This document shows, piece after piece, positions 23,992 to 34,748 of a stretch of 64,000 nucleotides of DNA. The notes under the pieces are model-generated. The model was not told where the DNA came from and did no database searches. It saw only the letters and a program-made list of their open reading frames with translations. The position numbers and the translations under genes were made by a program. Every line of letters begins with the position of its first letter. Position 1 is the stretch's first letter. The DNA is from Gongronella butleri (lineage: Eukaryota; Mucoromycota; Mucoromycetes; Mucorales; Cunninghamellaceae). The DNA lies in NCBI GenBank assembly GCA_025201375.1, contig JAIWZP010000032.1:62001-126000 (forward strand), read 5' to 3'.

Positions 23992-26884
23992 ATGAGTGGC
24001 AAAGGAATTGGTGCCTTTGGCAGCATGGCGCTTCTCGTGTCCTCCATGACGGTAAGCAGCATGGCCATTCCTCTCAGTCTCCTTTTTTTTTCTCCTCTCA
24101 ACTCACGCCATTTTTCATTTTTTTTACAGGGCCCCGGTCTTGCGACCATCCCCGCCATGTTTCAACAGGTAAGCGCGGCCAGTCAATGGCTTGCAAAACA
24201 AGACAAAAAAAGGAGCACGACTGATCAATTGCAATTTCTCGTGTGATTAGTCTGGATGGGTGGCTCCCGTGTTCATGTTCATCATTGTGGGCGTGTTGTC
24301 CGGCTGCGCCGCATTGTTCGTTTGCGAAGCGCTGTCAAACATTCGCGGCAATGAGCAATTCCAAGCGCAAATTGAATTGACCACGATTGCGCAAGTATAC
24401 CTCGGCAAAAAGTACCACTACGTCTTCCAGGCGATGTTGTTCGTGGCCCTGCAAGCCGTCAATATCTCCAGCATCATCCTCGCCGCGCAGGTAAACTAGC
24501 AAATGACTGCCGGAATCTCGGAAAAATGCTAATTTGTCGTTTTTTTTCTTTTTCCTTTTTTTTTTTAGACTTTTGACTCGATGATTATTACGCTGTTCAA
24601 GGGGACGTGTGGTCTTGGCATCAACCCGGGCGGTTGGTTCTGCGTGACGGGGCCCGTGACGGAGGGCAATTCGGCGTTCCCATCAGAAGACTACTTTATC
24701 TTCACGTTTGGCTTCTTGCTGACCTTTGTCATGGTCGTGCCACTGGGTTTTTTCACGCTCGTGGAGAATATCATTGTGCAGATGGTCAGTTTCCTCGCGC
24801 TCATTGCGATCCTTATTCAATGGCTCGTCGCATTTGGCCAAAGTGGACTTGATCCCTCGCTTTTGCCACCCACTGGCAGTAACCTCAGTTCAACGCTTGG
24901 CATTGTCATTTTTAATTTTGCATACATCACAACGGTAAAGAAAAAAATCAAATCCGTGGCAATGACACGCGACGCGACTCACTTGCTTTTTTTCTTTTTG
25001 TTTTTTGAAAGATTCCTTGCTGGGTCAACAGCCTGAAGCCCGGTGTCAATGTGCATAGGTGCATCTGGATCTCCGTGGCCATTTCTGCCATGTTTTATAT
25101 CTTGCTTGGTAAGCAAAGGCGCGCCGAAAATCAAAGAAAAAGAAAAAATATTGATTTTATCCCATTGCTCATCTTATTCTCTTGTCAATAGGCGTCATTG
25201 GTGGCATGTACGTTCCTATGAGCGCATCAAGTGATATCCTTGCCATTCTGAGTCAAACAGGTACGTTAAAAAAAAGCAAGAAAAAGAGAGCAACATACTC
25301 AAATGTGCTTTTTAACGCTAAACCACGTGAATGTACGCGTTTTTTTTTAACATATTGTTTCTTTATTTGCATTGCAGGGAGCACGGCGTCGCTTGTCACG
25401 GCCTATCTCTTCCCAATTGTCGCGCTGGTGACATCAATCCCGGTGTTCACCATTGTCATCCGCTCGAATTTGCTCCGTGGCCAGATCTGCACGCGTAGCT
25501 GGGCTATTTTTTGGTCCAATTTCCTCCCGTGGTTCGTGTGCATGTAAGTTGCCGCTCAAAAAAGCACGGGGTATCTTTTAATTTTCGTCACTCACTCACT
25601 TTCTCTTTTTAATATTATTTTTTTGTTTGTTTCTAGTCCCCTTCAAACCAAAGATTATGTAGGCACCATCCAGAACTGGAGCAGTCTGTTCTTCCAATCG
25701 GTAAGAAGCACGCCGAGATGTGTGAAAAAACAAGAAAAGGCGTATGGATGGCTTACGTTTTTTTTTTTTTTTTTACATAGACGGTGAATTACATTTTGCC
25801 CTTCATCTTGTATTTTGTGGCGCGTCGCGTGGCGGCGTCGGTGCAACAGACAAATACAAATCCTGAGGAGCTGCGTCGCCAGGTGTCCGGGTTGCCAAAG
25901 TCGCCCAAATCGCCTGACATTGCGGTTTCTCCCCCCGAGGGCGAGGAAGAGGCTGATGTGGACGAAAAGAACGACGTGACCATGTACAATCCCGAGGACA
26001 ATTGCTCGATATCGATCCGCCGATCAAGCATCAATCGGTCGCATCTCAGTCGGCTGGAACAACAGAGTGCGTTTGCATCGCCACGCTCGCCCTACTTTTT
26101 CAATGGCAGCCGCGTTCAAAACCAGTCTGTCATCAGCCATTCGATGCTCAGCCCGCCAACGTCGCCGCGGTACCAGCAGGACGTGCCGCCGCAGCCTCCA
26201 ATTCCCACCATCGTGTACAATGAGAACGATTCGCATCTTTCGACGCAGCTGGCTGTCCATTCTCCGCAACAATCGCACGTACAATCGCCAGAACAGCTCA
26301 AGGCACCCACATCATCGCCTCAAATGACATTGGACGAGCCTGCTCCGCGCAATTCCACATCCTCGGCCGGAAACAGCAGCACACTCGCATCTGCGCGTGG
26401 ATTGGGCATCACAGAATCAAATCAACCATCCCCAGTCCTCGATGGCACCACACCTACAGTCAATGTGCCGCCAACCAAGCAGCAGCCCCAGACACGCCAT
26501 GTGCCAACGCAGCAATCTGCCGGTGGCCTGTCTCCCGACATAGCCAAGGGCATACCCGTGTCGGCACATCAGTCCCACAGACAATCCATGATTGCTAGCG
26601 TCTTGTCCGTCCGATCATCCATTGTCGCGCCATTCGACCAAGCACAGCAACCTGTGCAGCCACCCTTGCCAACAGATGAAAAGGTGCCTGACTATGACGG
26701 GGCCCTGGAAGAAAACGAAGAAGAAGCGGCCGCACGCGGCAAATTTATCGCCTTCAAGAAACGAAAATGGTTCAATCCTTTCTACTTGGCCGTCTTTTCA
26801 AGCGGGCTCATGGGCATCGCCATTGTCTTTATGATTATCTACGATCTCACCATGCTCGGGCTCGGAAACAACGTCTTTGGTTAG
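23992..26884 (+). CDS. AAAP-family amino acid transporter with large hydrophilic loop
   Basis: Probable proton- or sodium-coupled amino acid carrier (Aa_trans family). Nine exons: 23992-24051, 24130-24168, 24251-24490, 24569-24934, 25012-25108, 25192-25260, 25378-25543, 25637-25700, 25781-26884; 734 residues, phases close. About 11 membrane spans are visible. The first has the family signature GPGLATIPAMFQQSGW, assembled across two junctions. Ten spans lie within residues ~10-385. A ~310-residue hydrophilic stretch rich in Ser, Pro and Gln then separates them from the last span (~700-725; AVFSSGLMGIAIVFMIIYDL). That loop is encoded within one exon and is far longer than usual. The substrate and the membrane cannot be told from sequence. 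Confidence 0.82.
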
Positions 26885-28190
26885 AAAAAAAAAGCAATTA
26901 TTCATATTTTTACCCCCTCCCCCATTCCTCTCACCCCACATTGTATCATTTTGAAAGAAATAAAAAAGGAACCATCACTCCGCCATACAAAAAATCCACT
27001 AGTAAATCTTGGGAATCGAGAGAAATGGCAAAAAAAAAATCCAATTGTTGCGTGATTTGCTTTTTTTCGCGTCGCAACGCAGCGGCTACTGACAGCCGGC
27101 GGAACGCTCTCACCCACAGAATTCCAGAGTACTTTTTTACGCGTTTCGGGGCTTCAATAAGCGCGGCGTAGCGAGTTCATGCCGAATCACTGGTAAAAAT
27201 GACCAACCGTAGGCCTACTTTTGATTGACTTGGTCCGAATGATCTCAATTCTGAACCAAATGACGGGAGCTGTCGAAATATGACAAATTTTCATGATTAT
27301 CAGTGATCGACAAGTCACAATTCTCTATGCGTGACGTGTAGAACAGTCTTGTGAATTGATGTTTCGCTCAAATTTTGTCCAAGGATAGAATTGGAGGAAC
27401 CAAACTTTGGCAAACATTTGCAATGTCTACAAAGGATAACTGGATCAGATTTGAGACAGATAGGAAAACTGTAACTCCAGCAATCACAAATTGATGCTTT
27501 TTGACTGGTTTTATGCATCTTGCTCATCATTGCTTGATTTGAGAAGCGTCAAATTCATCGTATATGTTCTTTTCTCAAGTTAATCGCATACTGGATAGCG
27601 CACGAGGGGATTCGCCTAAGGAGTTGTCGAGAGATCACAGTAAAACCATTTTTTCCCTGTGTTTGTTGATAATTGACCATTTCAGCAACGAAACTAGGGT
27701 TTTAATTTGACACAGCAGATGGAATTTGTTGAACACGAATCGAGCCATTCGCATTTTTCACTTATCTTGCACATCGCGCTACACGACCTTTTTTTTTTGG
27801 TGTTTTCAGCTAGAGTTTCTAGGAAAAAATTACTCTTGTAGCGAAAAATTCTTAGAGTGAGGTGGAGTGCGTTGCTAATTGAAGCAAGATCCCTTTCTAA
27901 ATGACATTGGGATAATAGCCAAGGTGTAAATTGTCTTCGGAAGCATGAAATGTCGATTCGTGCACTGACAACGGATTGGCCAATGAAAAGGCGTGCTGAA
28001 AAAAGAACACCTCTCTCGTTTTCCTTTCCAATCGTTCTCTTGTTCTGCACACACTCTCTCTTTTCCTTTCCTTTTTTCTTTTTCCCCTTTTGCTCGCCCT
28101 CCGCCCCCTTTTCCTTCCTCATCTTGCCTACAAGCGACACTTTTGCCGCTGTGATTCCCTGATATCCTCTGGATTTTACCACCATAGATT
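26885..28190. other. Intergenic stretch, AAAP to mob2
   Basis: The AAAP gene has an AATAAA at 26959-26964, a probable polyadenylation signal. From 27180 to 27760 the DNA is AT-rich and has the texture of the dispersed repeats elsewhere; one short block near 27460-27490 resembles 34.42-34.46 kb. The final ~180 bases before mob2 are strongly CT-rich. No gene is visible. Confidence 0.35.
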
Positions 28191-29210
28191 ATGAGCTTCC
28201 TCAACTTTAGGTAAAACGATCAGCTTTTGGCGAACGCGCACCACTTTTTGTCGTTTTCTACAAAATGTTACCGTTCATCTTGACGAGGCTGACGTTTCTG
28301 TGTATTTTTTTTTCGTTGGACTTTACTTAGTCTCGGATCGAAAAAGAACAAGGCTGCCAAGAGCAAGGCGGTAGCGGCATCGTCCGCTAATTTGCCCGGC
28401 AACAAGCCTCTGCATCTGTGTCAGCCGTTTGTCACCAACGTCCTCGTCCGAGGCAACTTCAAGACCGTCGTCGAATTACCCAAATATGTCGACGTCAACG
28501 AATGGATGGCTTTCAACAGTAAGCAATGGCGAAATTCAAAGAGTATGCGCTCATTTCACGCTTTTTTTTGACAGCTTTCGAGTTTTTCCACTACCTCAAC
28601 ATCTTTTACAGCTCATTGACTGATTTCTGCACATCTTACTCGTGTCCCAACATGACGGCCGGGCCAGGGTAAGTGTTCAATGACTCAATTGCCCGTTCAT
28701 GATCCGACTGACGCTTTTTTTTTTTTTATTTACAGGGTGGAATACACGTGGTCCGACAGCCATTCCAAGAAGATCAAGTTACCCGCGCCGCAATACATCG
28801 ACTACATGTCTGCAAGCATAGAAAATTTACTAAACGACGAAAATGTTTTCCCCACCAAAGGAGGTAAAACAAAAAAAAAAAAAAGCGGAAAAATGGTAAA
28901 ATTGGCAGAATTGCTCACGGCAATGCCCTCTTTTTTTTTTTTTTTTTTTTTTTTGCTTATACCAGGCTGCGATTTTGCGAGCGACTTTGCACCCATTGTG
29001 CGCCGCATCTTCAGCCAGTTGTTCCGACTATTTGCGCACATTTATCACCATCATTACGACAAGATCTTGTGCCTAAATGAGGAGCCGCATTTCAATTCTC
29101 TCTTTGCGCACTTCATCTCGTTTGCACGCGAATTCGACCTGTTGGACAAGAAGGAAATGGCCCCTTTGCAGCCACTCATTGACATCATGATCAAAAATGA
29201 AATCATCTAA
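28191..29210 (+). CDS. mob2: Mob2-like NDR-kinase activator
   Basis: Mob proteins bind and activate NDR/LATS kinases; Mob2 partners the Cbk1/Orb6-type kinase controlling polarised growth and cell separation. Five exons: 28191-28210, 28331-28518, 28575-28668, 28736-28863, 28966-29210; 224 residues, all phases close. The assignment to Mob2 rests on the start MSFLNF, on FKTVVELPKYVDVNEWMAFN and on FARIF-region equivalents such as FRLFAHIYHHHYDKI and EMAPLQPLIDIM, which follow yeast Mob2 closely. The Mob zinc site looks complete: Cys88 and Cys93 in DFCTSYSCPNMTAGPG, plus His168 and His173. Yeast Mob2 lacks those cysteines. The stop is followed directly by AAATAAATCA, a possible polyadenylation signal. 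The next gene converges from the right. Confidence 0.88.
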
Positions 29211-29431
29211 AAATAAATCAAAAAAAAGTCTGGATCCCTTATTTTCAATCACTGGCGCAAATTGGGCGGAGACGCGGCCATTCGCGACTATCCGTGTGCA
29301 GGGAAATTGCCGTGCATGACGCGTCCGGCGCGTTCAAAATGCCATATTTCTACTTTCGCGCCTTTCACACACCTTGTCTGATTATGATTGCATTGGCTGG
29401 CGATGAATTGCCTATTTGCCAATCGTTATTT

Positions 29432-29437
29432 TTTATT
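29432..29437 (-). terminator. Polyadenylation signal of the secreted-protein gene
   Basis: TTTATT on plus is AATAAA on minus, about 25 bases beyond the stop codon of the minus-strand gene ending at 29462. Confidence 0.45.
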
Positions 29438-29461
29438 AAATTTTAGTGTATCGTGGCAGAG

Positions 29462-30905
29462 CTAATACTTGGCAGGGTTGACAGCGTACACGACGCGGTG
29501 ATCGGGGTGCTCGCCGAGCGACCAGATTTCCTTCTTGTCGGAGCGATAGCTCAGGTCCTCAGGGCCCTTGGACATCACGCCCTTGTGCTGCTTGACGGCC
29601 GATTGGCCCTCGGTCCACGTGTAGAGATCGCCTAAGGTGCGATAAAAAGAAAAAAATCAGCACGCAAGTCCAGTTGCTTTCATTGGCCAATTTACCATAG
29701 GTGTTTTCGCCATGGCTGCGCGTGAAGAAGTACTTGCTCTTGCCACCGGTGGTGATGGACACGGCGCCTTGCATAGAGGGCAGACCAATTTGGTAAAACT
29801 TGGTCGCGGTGACAGTGTTGCCCGAAGCCACGAGCTTGCGGGTCTTGTAGTCAATGTCGAAGCGGACAATGCGGTTCTTTGGGCCATCGACGTCATATTG
29901 GCCAATCACAACCGCGTCAGGCGACGCGGTGCGGTCGAGAGAAATGAATGAATAGTTGAAAGACTTGGCCGTGGCGCTCTTTTCGTAGTAATAGCTGAAA
30001 ATATTACAATAAAAAAAGAGATGAGCTCCTATTCCACGCGTGTCTGTTGACCTATGCTACTTACCCAACCTGGGGAATCACGTATCTATCGCGTGACGCG
30101 CGAAAAAAAAAAGAAAAGAAAAAAAAAGAAAAAAATGCCAATTGGTAAGTTTGACGCCAAAAAGAGCATCATGCGCGACTATTTTTGCCTTACTTGTAAC
30201 CGTAAGCCTGATAGCCGCTGCCAACCTTGCCAATGCCATTGCCACTGCCGACACGATAGATCTTGTTCAGGTCAAAGACGCGGATGCCAACACCGGTGTC
30301 GACAACATAGAGGTAATTGCCGTACCACATGATACCACCAGCGTGCACCTTGACAGGCGCAAAGGTAGCGCCGGCCTTGGGAATGACAAGCAGCACATTG
30401 CGGTACTTGCGCGTCTTGTTGTTGATGAACGAGATGCGCACGCCCTTGTTCGTCTTTTCCTTGGAGTACCACGACGCCAAAATCACATCGTAGCCCTCAT
30501 ACGTGCCTGCTTCATAAGCATCCGAAGAGGTGGTGATGCCTACAGTAAAACAAAAACAAAAAAAAAGATGAGACGCGCGTCAATGGGCCGTATTGCGTCG
30601 CGCAATGTCATTTTACCTTGAGGATACCACTTGCTGGTGCCTTGGTCATCGTAGCCGGCTTGCTTGTCCCACTTGAATGCCTTGGTGTAGCCGCCACGGA
30701 GGCCGGCGTTGGGCGCAGGATGATTGGCGTCCTTGAGGACATCCGTCACCTTCATGTTGGGTAGGGCGGCGTCAAGGGCGGTGATGTACGAATCCCATTG
30801 GCCGAAATGAGCGGTTAGCGTGAAGGATTTGGGGTCGAGCGTCTTGATGCTCATGACCGCAGACGCCATCACCATGATGGACGAAAAAGTCTTTAACAAA
30901 ACCAT
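29462..30905 (-). CDS. Secreted protein of unknown function, resembling actinobacterial secreted proteins
   Basis: Five exons on the minus strand: 30905-30617, 30539-30194, 30085-30065, 29994-29696, 29631-29462; 374 residues, phases close. Residues 1-19 look like a signal peptide (LLKTFSSIMVMASAVMS); no other membrane span. The body has short beta-rich motifs: WYPQGITTSSDA, DVILASWYSKEK, KVHAGGIMWYGNYLYVVDTG, ISLDRTASPDAVVIGQYD, MQGAVSITTGGKSKYFFTRS, and KGPEDLSYRSDKKEIWSLGE. The order and wording recall uncharacterised Streptomyces-type secreted proteins, probably a beta-propeller, but no enzymatic motif is visible. The third exon is only 21 nt (VIPQVG). Introns show it is a resident fungal gene, whatever its origin. 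A weak TATA-like atataataac (minus) lies about 90 bases upstream. Confidence 0.75.
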
Positions 30906-31754
30906 TAGGTTGATAAAAAAAAAGGAATGGAATGGAGAGTGCAGAAAAAAAAAAGAAAAAGAAGGGATGATTTCGTCTCCCTAAGACTCGGTTATTATAT
31001 GAATTTGTGGAGCGAGACCAGCTGTATCCTGGAATTCCAAAACTTGGGAATCACCATCGCCTGTTTGGAAATGGCTCACGTGGAGTCACGACGTGTTTGT
31101 AAAATTCAATGCAATGCCGACTAGCAGGCCGACAAAGGAGGGGCAACAAGCGCACAGAATTTTGTAGATCCAACATGGCCCAGATGCCACAGAATGTTCA
31201 ATTGTGTAACAATCCAGCCACAAAATATGATCATCCACGCACAAATGTCATCAAACTCAAAAGCTATTTTTGCAATGCGGTTACCAGGGTCGTGCTCAAT
31301 TCTCACATTTTTGTTAAAATAGCGCGCACACTTGTTCTTTTTCTTTTCTTTTTGCGGCTGTGTTGGTGTACCCCCTCTTTTGCCACTCAATGTACCACGC
31401 GTTGTGACATTTGCACCATTGATCCTTGATCAATTGCAATTGCCCTGGGCACCAAGATGGTCACCAAGATGTGCCCAGATCAGACCATTGTTACAAATGC
31501 CTTATTGGGCGAGAATCGCCATCCGTGGCTCTGGAAAGGTGCTCTGACCCACGCCATCCTGAGCATTCCTGACCTTTTCAGAGCGTGCATCGGAATTACA
31601 AACTTAGTGCAATTTTTTTCTAAAAAAAAAAAAAAAGAAAAAGGAACGTAAGCACGTCCTGGGATAATTGATCTTTATTTGGGCATTTTTATGGTATAAG
31701 ACACCAAAGCAAGGTGAAAGTGGGGAAGGGGAATCATTTGGGCTGGCATTGGGA
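30906..31754. other. Intergenic stretch between two minus-strand genes
   Basis: It holds the promoter of the secreted-protein gene at its left end and the 3' flank of the membrane-protein gene at its right (TTTATT, AATAAA on minus, at 31673-31678). A short 'accaagatgg'-type duplication lies near 31450-31475. No gene is visible. Confidence 0.35.
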
Positions 31755-32717
31755 TTAGCACATGTACCTTTGGCTGGTGGCAAAGGACGCAATGCCCACA
31801 ACCAGCAAGATGGAAGCGACAAACTTGAAAAAACGCACGTAGGCTATAGGCAGGCTGGCAAAAAAGGGCGCCAAAAGCATTGTACCGACGCCAATGATAC
31901 CTCGTTGCTCATTGAAGCGGTTCATACTATAGCAGCCGACGACAAACGTGGAGAATGCAAATAAAATGGCAAGCATATGCAGCCATGCCATTATTGTCGA
32001 CGCGTGTTTGCTCCAAGATGGGGAAATCCCGGTTATAATGCCATTAAAAATACCAAACACCAGGCCAAAGCCCACAACAAGGAGAGACAAAAACACAAGG
32101 CCGCGGACGTCCGTGGCAACGTAGGGAAAGTAGACAGTGCGCAGCGCAATGAGAGCGGTTCGGTGGTCGACGCATAGAGACGCAATGCCTACAGCTTGGT
32201 GGACGACGCACAGCGACAGGTAGGGCAAGCCAATGCGCCGTGCATCGTAATTGCGGTATACAAAGCGTGTTAGCAAGGCGTGCGGGATCATGTTGCCAAT
32301 GTAAATAAGTTCACACCAATTGATGGCCTTCACAAAGCAAAACAGGCCGGCAATCGGGGCTGCAATGCGCTCGCGCTCGTTTTGGTATTTTTCGACGACA
32401 TAGAGCTGCTCCTCGCGCGCCGACGCGTTGATAAAAGCCATGGAATGGATTTCATGACCAGTCGTGTCTTTGTCGTCTAGCTCACTCGCATCCAGCTGCC
32501 CGGGCGCAATCCAATCTTCTTGCACCGTGATGAAGCCACCTAGCACCTTGATCCGGCAATGACCGCCGTCTTCCAATGTGTAAGTGACGACGCGTACCGA
32601 TTGTAAAAACGCAAGTATAGCAAGCAAGCCTGGTAGCAATATCAAGTACACTATTGCAAGCCATTGCGAAATGCAGCCCGTGAGCGAATAAGAGGTGGGG
32701 AGAGGCGACAAGTCCAT
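31755..32717 (-). CDS. Unknown polytopic membrane protein
   Basis: Single-exon frame of 320 residues from the ATG at 32717 (MDLSPLPTSYSL). The frame is open for 48 more codons upstream, but that extension includes a run of Phe codons from a poly-A/T tract and I reject it. I do not recognise the family. There is one hydrophobic segment near residues 13-40, a hydrophilic acidic stretch near 75-110 (ASELDDKDTTGHE), then about six further segments, including GLVFLSLLVVGFGLVFGIF, MAWLHMLAILFAFSTFVVG and ASILLVVGIASFA. The charge pattern (YRNYDARRIGLPYL between segments) and codon use match neighbouring genes, so I take it as a real integral membrane protein. The C-terminus is QRYMC. Confidence 0.65.
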   Translation of the reverse strand: MDLSPLPTSYSLTGCISQWLAIVYLILLPGLLAILAFLQSVRVVTYTLEDGGHCRIKVLGGFITVQEDWIAPGQLDASELDDKDTTGHEIHSMAFINASAREEQLYVVEKYQNERERIAAPIAGLFCFVKAINWCELIYIGNMIPHALLTRFVYRNYDARRIGLPYLSLCVVHQAVGIASLCVDHRTALIALRTVYFPYVATDVRGLVFLSLLVVGFGLVFGIFNGIITGISPSWSKHASTIMAWLHMLAILFAFSTFVVGCYSMNRFNEQRGIIGVGTMLLAPFFASLPIAYVRFFKFVASILLVVGIASFATSQRYMC

Positions 32718-33220
32718 GATTCGTGTGAATGAGTGTGTAAATGCTGTGAAAAACGACAAGCCAGTAAAAAAAAAAAAAAAAAACAACAAAAAAGGAAGCA
32801 TTGGTGTCGTTTTCATTTTATTCATGGAGACTGCGCATGCCACATTTGCTGCCACAGCCACAGCAACCCAATTACAGGGCGTGCCTGCACAAACGAGCCT
32901 TCCGCAGCCAGCTTCATGGAGATTTGTGTAACCAACGTCACTTTTTGGCCATGAACGTGATCTGCCAGCAAATCCAATATAGACAAAAACTTCATAATCG
33001 TGCTTCTCACGGGCAATTCGCCACGCATTGTCTACAGTATGAGCCCATCTTTATTTAAGCTGCTGCGGCCTGCAGCTTGCCAGCAATTAATCACTATTAA
33101 CAAAGCCCATGACGTCTTTTTATTTTTGGACAATCTGTTACTTGCTAACATGTTATCGGTGGTGAGCCCCTCTACAACACTCAGAGACCACTGGATGCCG
33201 CGTGAACACCATTTCGAAAA
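32718..33220. other. Upstream region of the membrane-protein gene
   Basis: A run of A at 32766-32782 lies just upstream of the start (on minus, a T-rich leader). Nothing else is recognised up to the repeat that begins near 33220. Confidence 0.35.
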
Positions 33221-33900
33221 TTACCATTTTTCCAAGAGGTGCAATCATGGATTTGCAAAAAATAAAATTTAGGTCCCCAGATCGCCACGCCATTCATGCA
33301 CAAGGTGGAACATTCTCGATTAGCCAAATAAAATGCAAAATAGCCGAGGGTCTAATAGCTGGTTCTCGCGTAACACGTATGATAAAAAACTAAAAAACAT
33401 TTACACCAAGGTAAACTCAACGAGGATTCATCGCAGCGCCTTGAAAGTCAAATCATCAGAAAGAGCACGACCTGGAGCGTATGTAGACACTGATGCACTC
33501 TTGAAAATAAATATGATTTACTGCAGTATTAGCGCGTTTGAAAATTTAGCCTGAGGCTTTGGCGCGTGATTAAGAGCGTCAAACGTCGATTGGCACGCGC
33601 CTATTCCTAACCAAACCTACGCATCCGGGGTGCCTCTTGCTAGGGGATGCGTCAGAACGCGCTTTAAGACGCGTTTGTCATAGTGCACTTCTTATGCAAA
33701 GTGAAATTCAGAATCGCCATTGCTCGTGAACAAGCAGATGGACATCTCTCGTTTTTAGCATTTCTTGTGGTTTCTCCAAGGTTTGTTTCTTTTGTGAAAG
33801 TTTGGCACAATTCTGGAGATCATATTATTCTATTTTGGTTTTTGAGTCAGAATGCGACCATTTTTTGATCGGCGCGCAGGGCTCCTTTGACGGCTGCAAG
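33220..33900. repeat. Dispersed repeat family B, copy 3
   Basis: Blocks 'tttttccaagaggtgcaatc', 'agatcgccacgccattcatg', 'aaggtaaactcaacgaggat', 'cagcgccttgaaa', 'attgctcgtgaacaagcaga' and 'cacaattctggagatca' follow the same order as at 54.86-55.48 kb and, in part, 3.9-4.5 kb. It is degenerate with no intact frame. Confidence 0.6.
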
Positions 33901-34748
33901 CCTGCAACCTGACTCTTCCACTCGGGTTTCCAGTATACCCGTTCACGCTAGGACGCGTTTTAGACTTGTGTAACTATGTACTTGCCAACGGAAGCATTGG
34001 CCAGTCGCCAAAAATCACTTCATGATATTGACAATGTTGAATAAAATCGCTCAATGGACGCAAAACGTGAATCAAAGTGATGCTGAACCTAGAAATGAAA
34101 CGATTGCAAGATCTGTCGGTCATCAAACTAATGACAACTATGCAAGTCTACTACAACATCAACGCTAAAAACTTTTTTCAATAAGCAAGCTCACCGAAAT
34201 CTCAAAATAACCACATTCATAGGCATGCGCTTTTGAATACTTTTTCTTCCTTCTTTTATTTGGTGCAGCACACGTGTTGATAAGTTGTCTCGTTTCCACA
34301 CGAGCAATCAGAAATAGTCATTGAAACTTACTCTTTTGCTGAATTCTGCCGACGACGCGGTCCAAACGGTGGCCACAACGTTTCATCAAGCAAGATTGAT
34401 TTATGACGGACACCAGGTTTAAATTTGACAGCGATTAGACCACTGTAACGCTAGCAATCTCAAATAGGGTTTATTTCCAAGTTTTTTTTTTTTTTTTTTT
34501 TTTTTTTTTCGCTGCTGTCATATTTGAGAATTCATTTTGCAATGATCCAACAGGGGGGAACGCATATCATTGTAAATCGCCTGTCGTATATTATCGATTG
34601 ATCTGTGAGCTCTGCGCAATATTGCCGCGTTTAGCTGATTGTAAAAAGAGTGCTATTTTATTATTACATGGGAGCACGGGCGCAAGTCGTGCAAAAATAG
34701 ATAAGAGGTAAAAGAGAAAAATGAGGTACAAACAGGCGATTTTGGCGC
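33901..34748. other. Gene-free stretch left of the MFS gene
   Basis: AT-rich, with a run of about 27 T at 34483-34509. The minus-strand MFS gene probably uses AATAAA (TTTATT on plus) at 34657-34662, about 90 bases past its stop. No other gene signal. Confidence 0.4.

Noticed and set aside
32718..32861. 48-codon upstream extension of the unknown membrane protein
   Set aside because: It includes a poly-Phe run from an A/T homopolymer in the leader; the ATG at 32717 is preferred.
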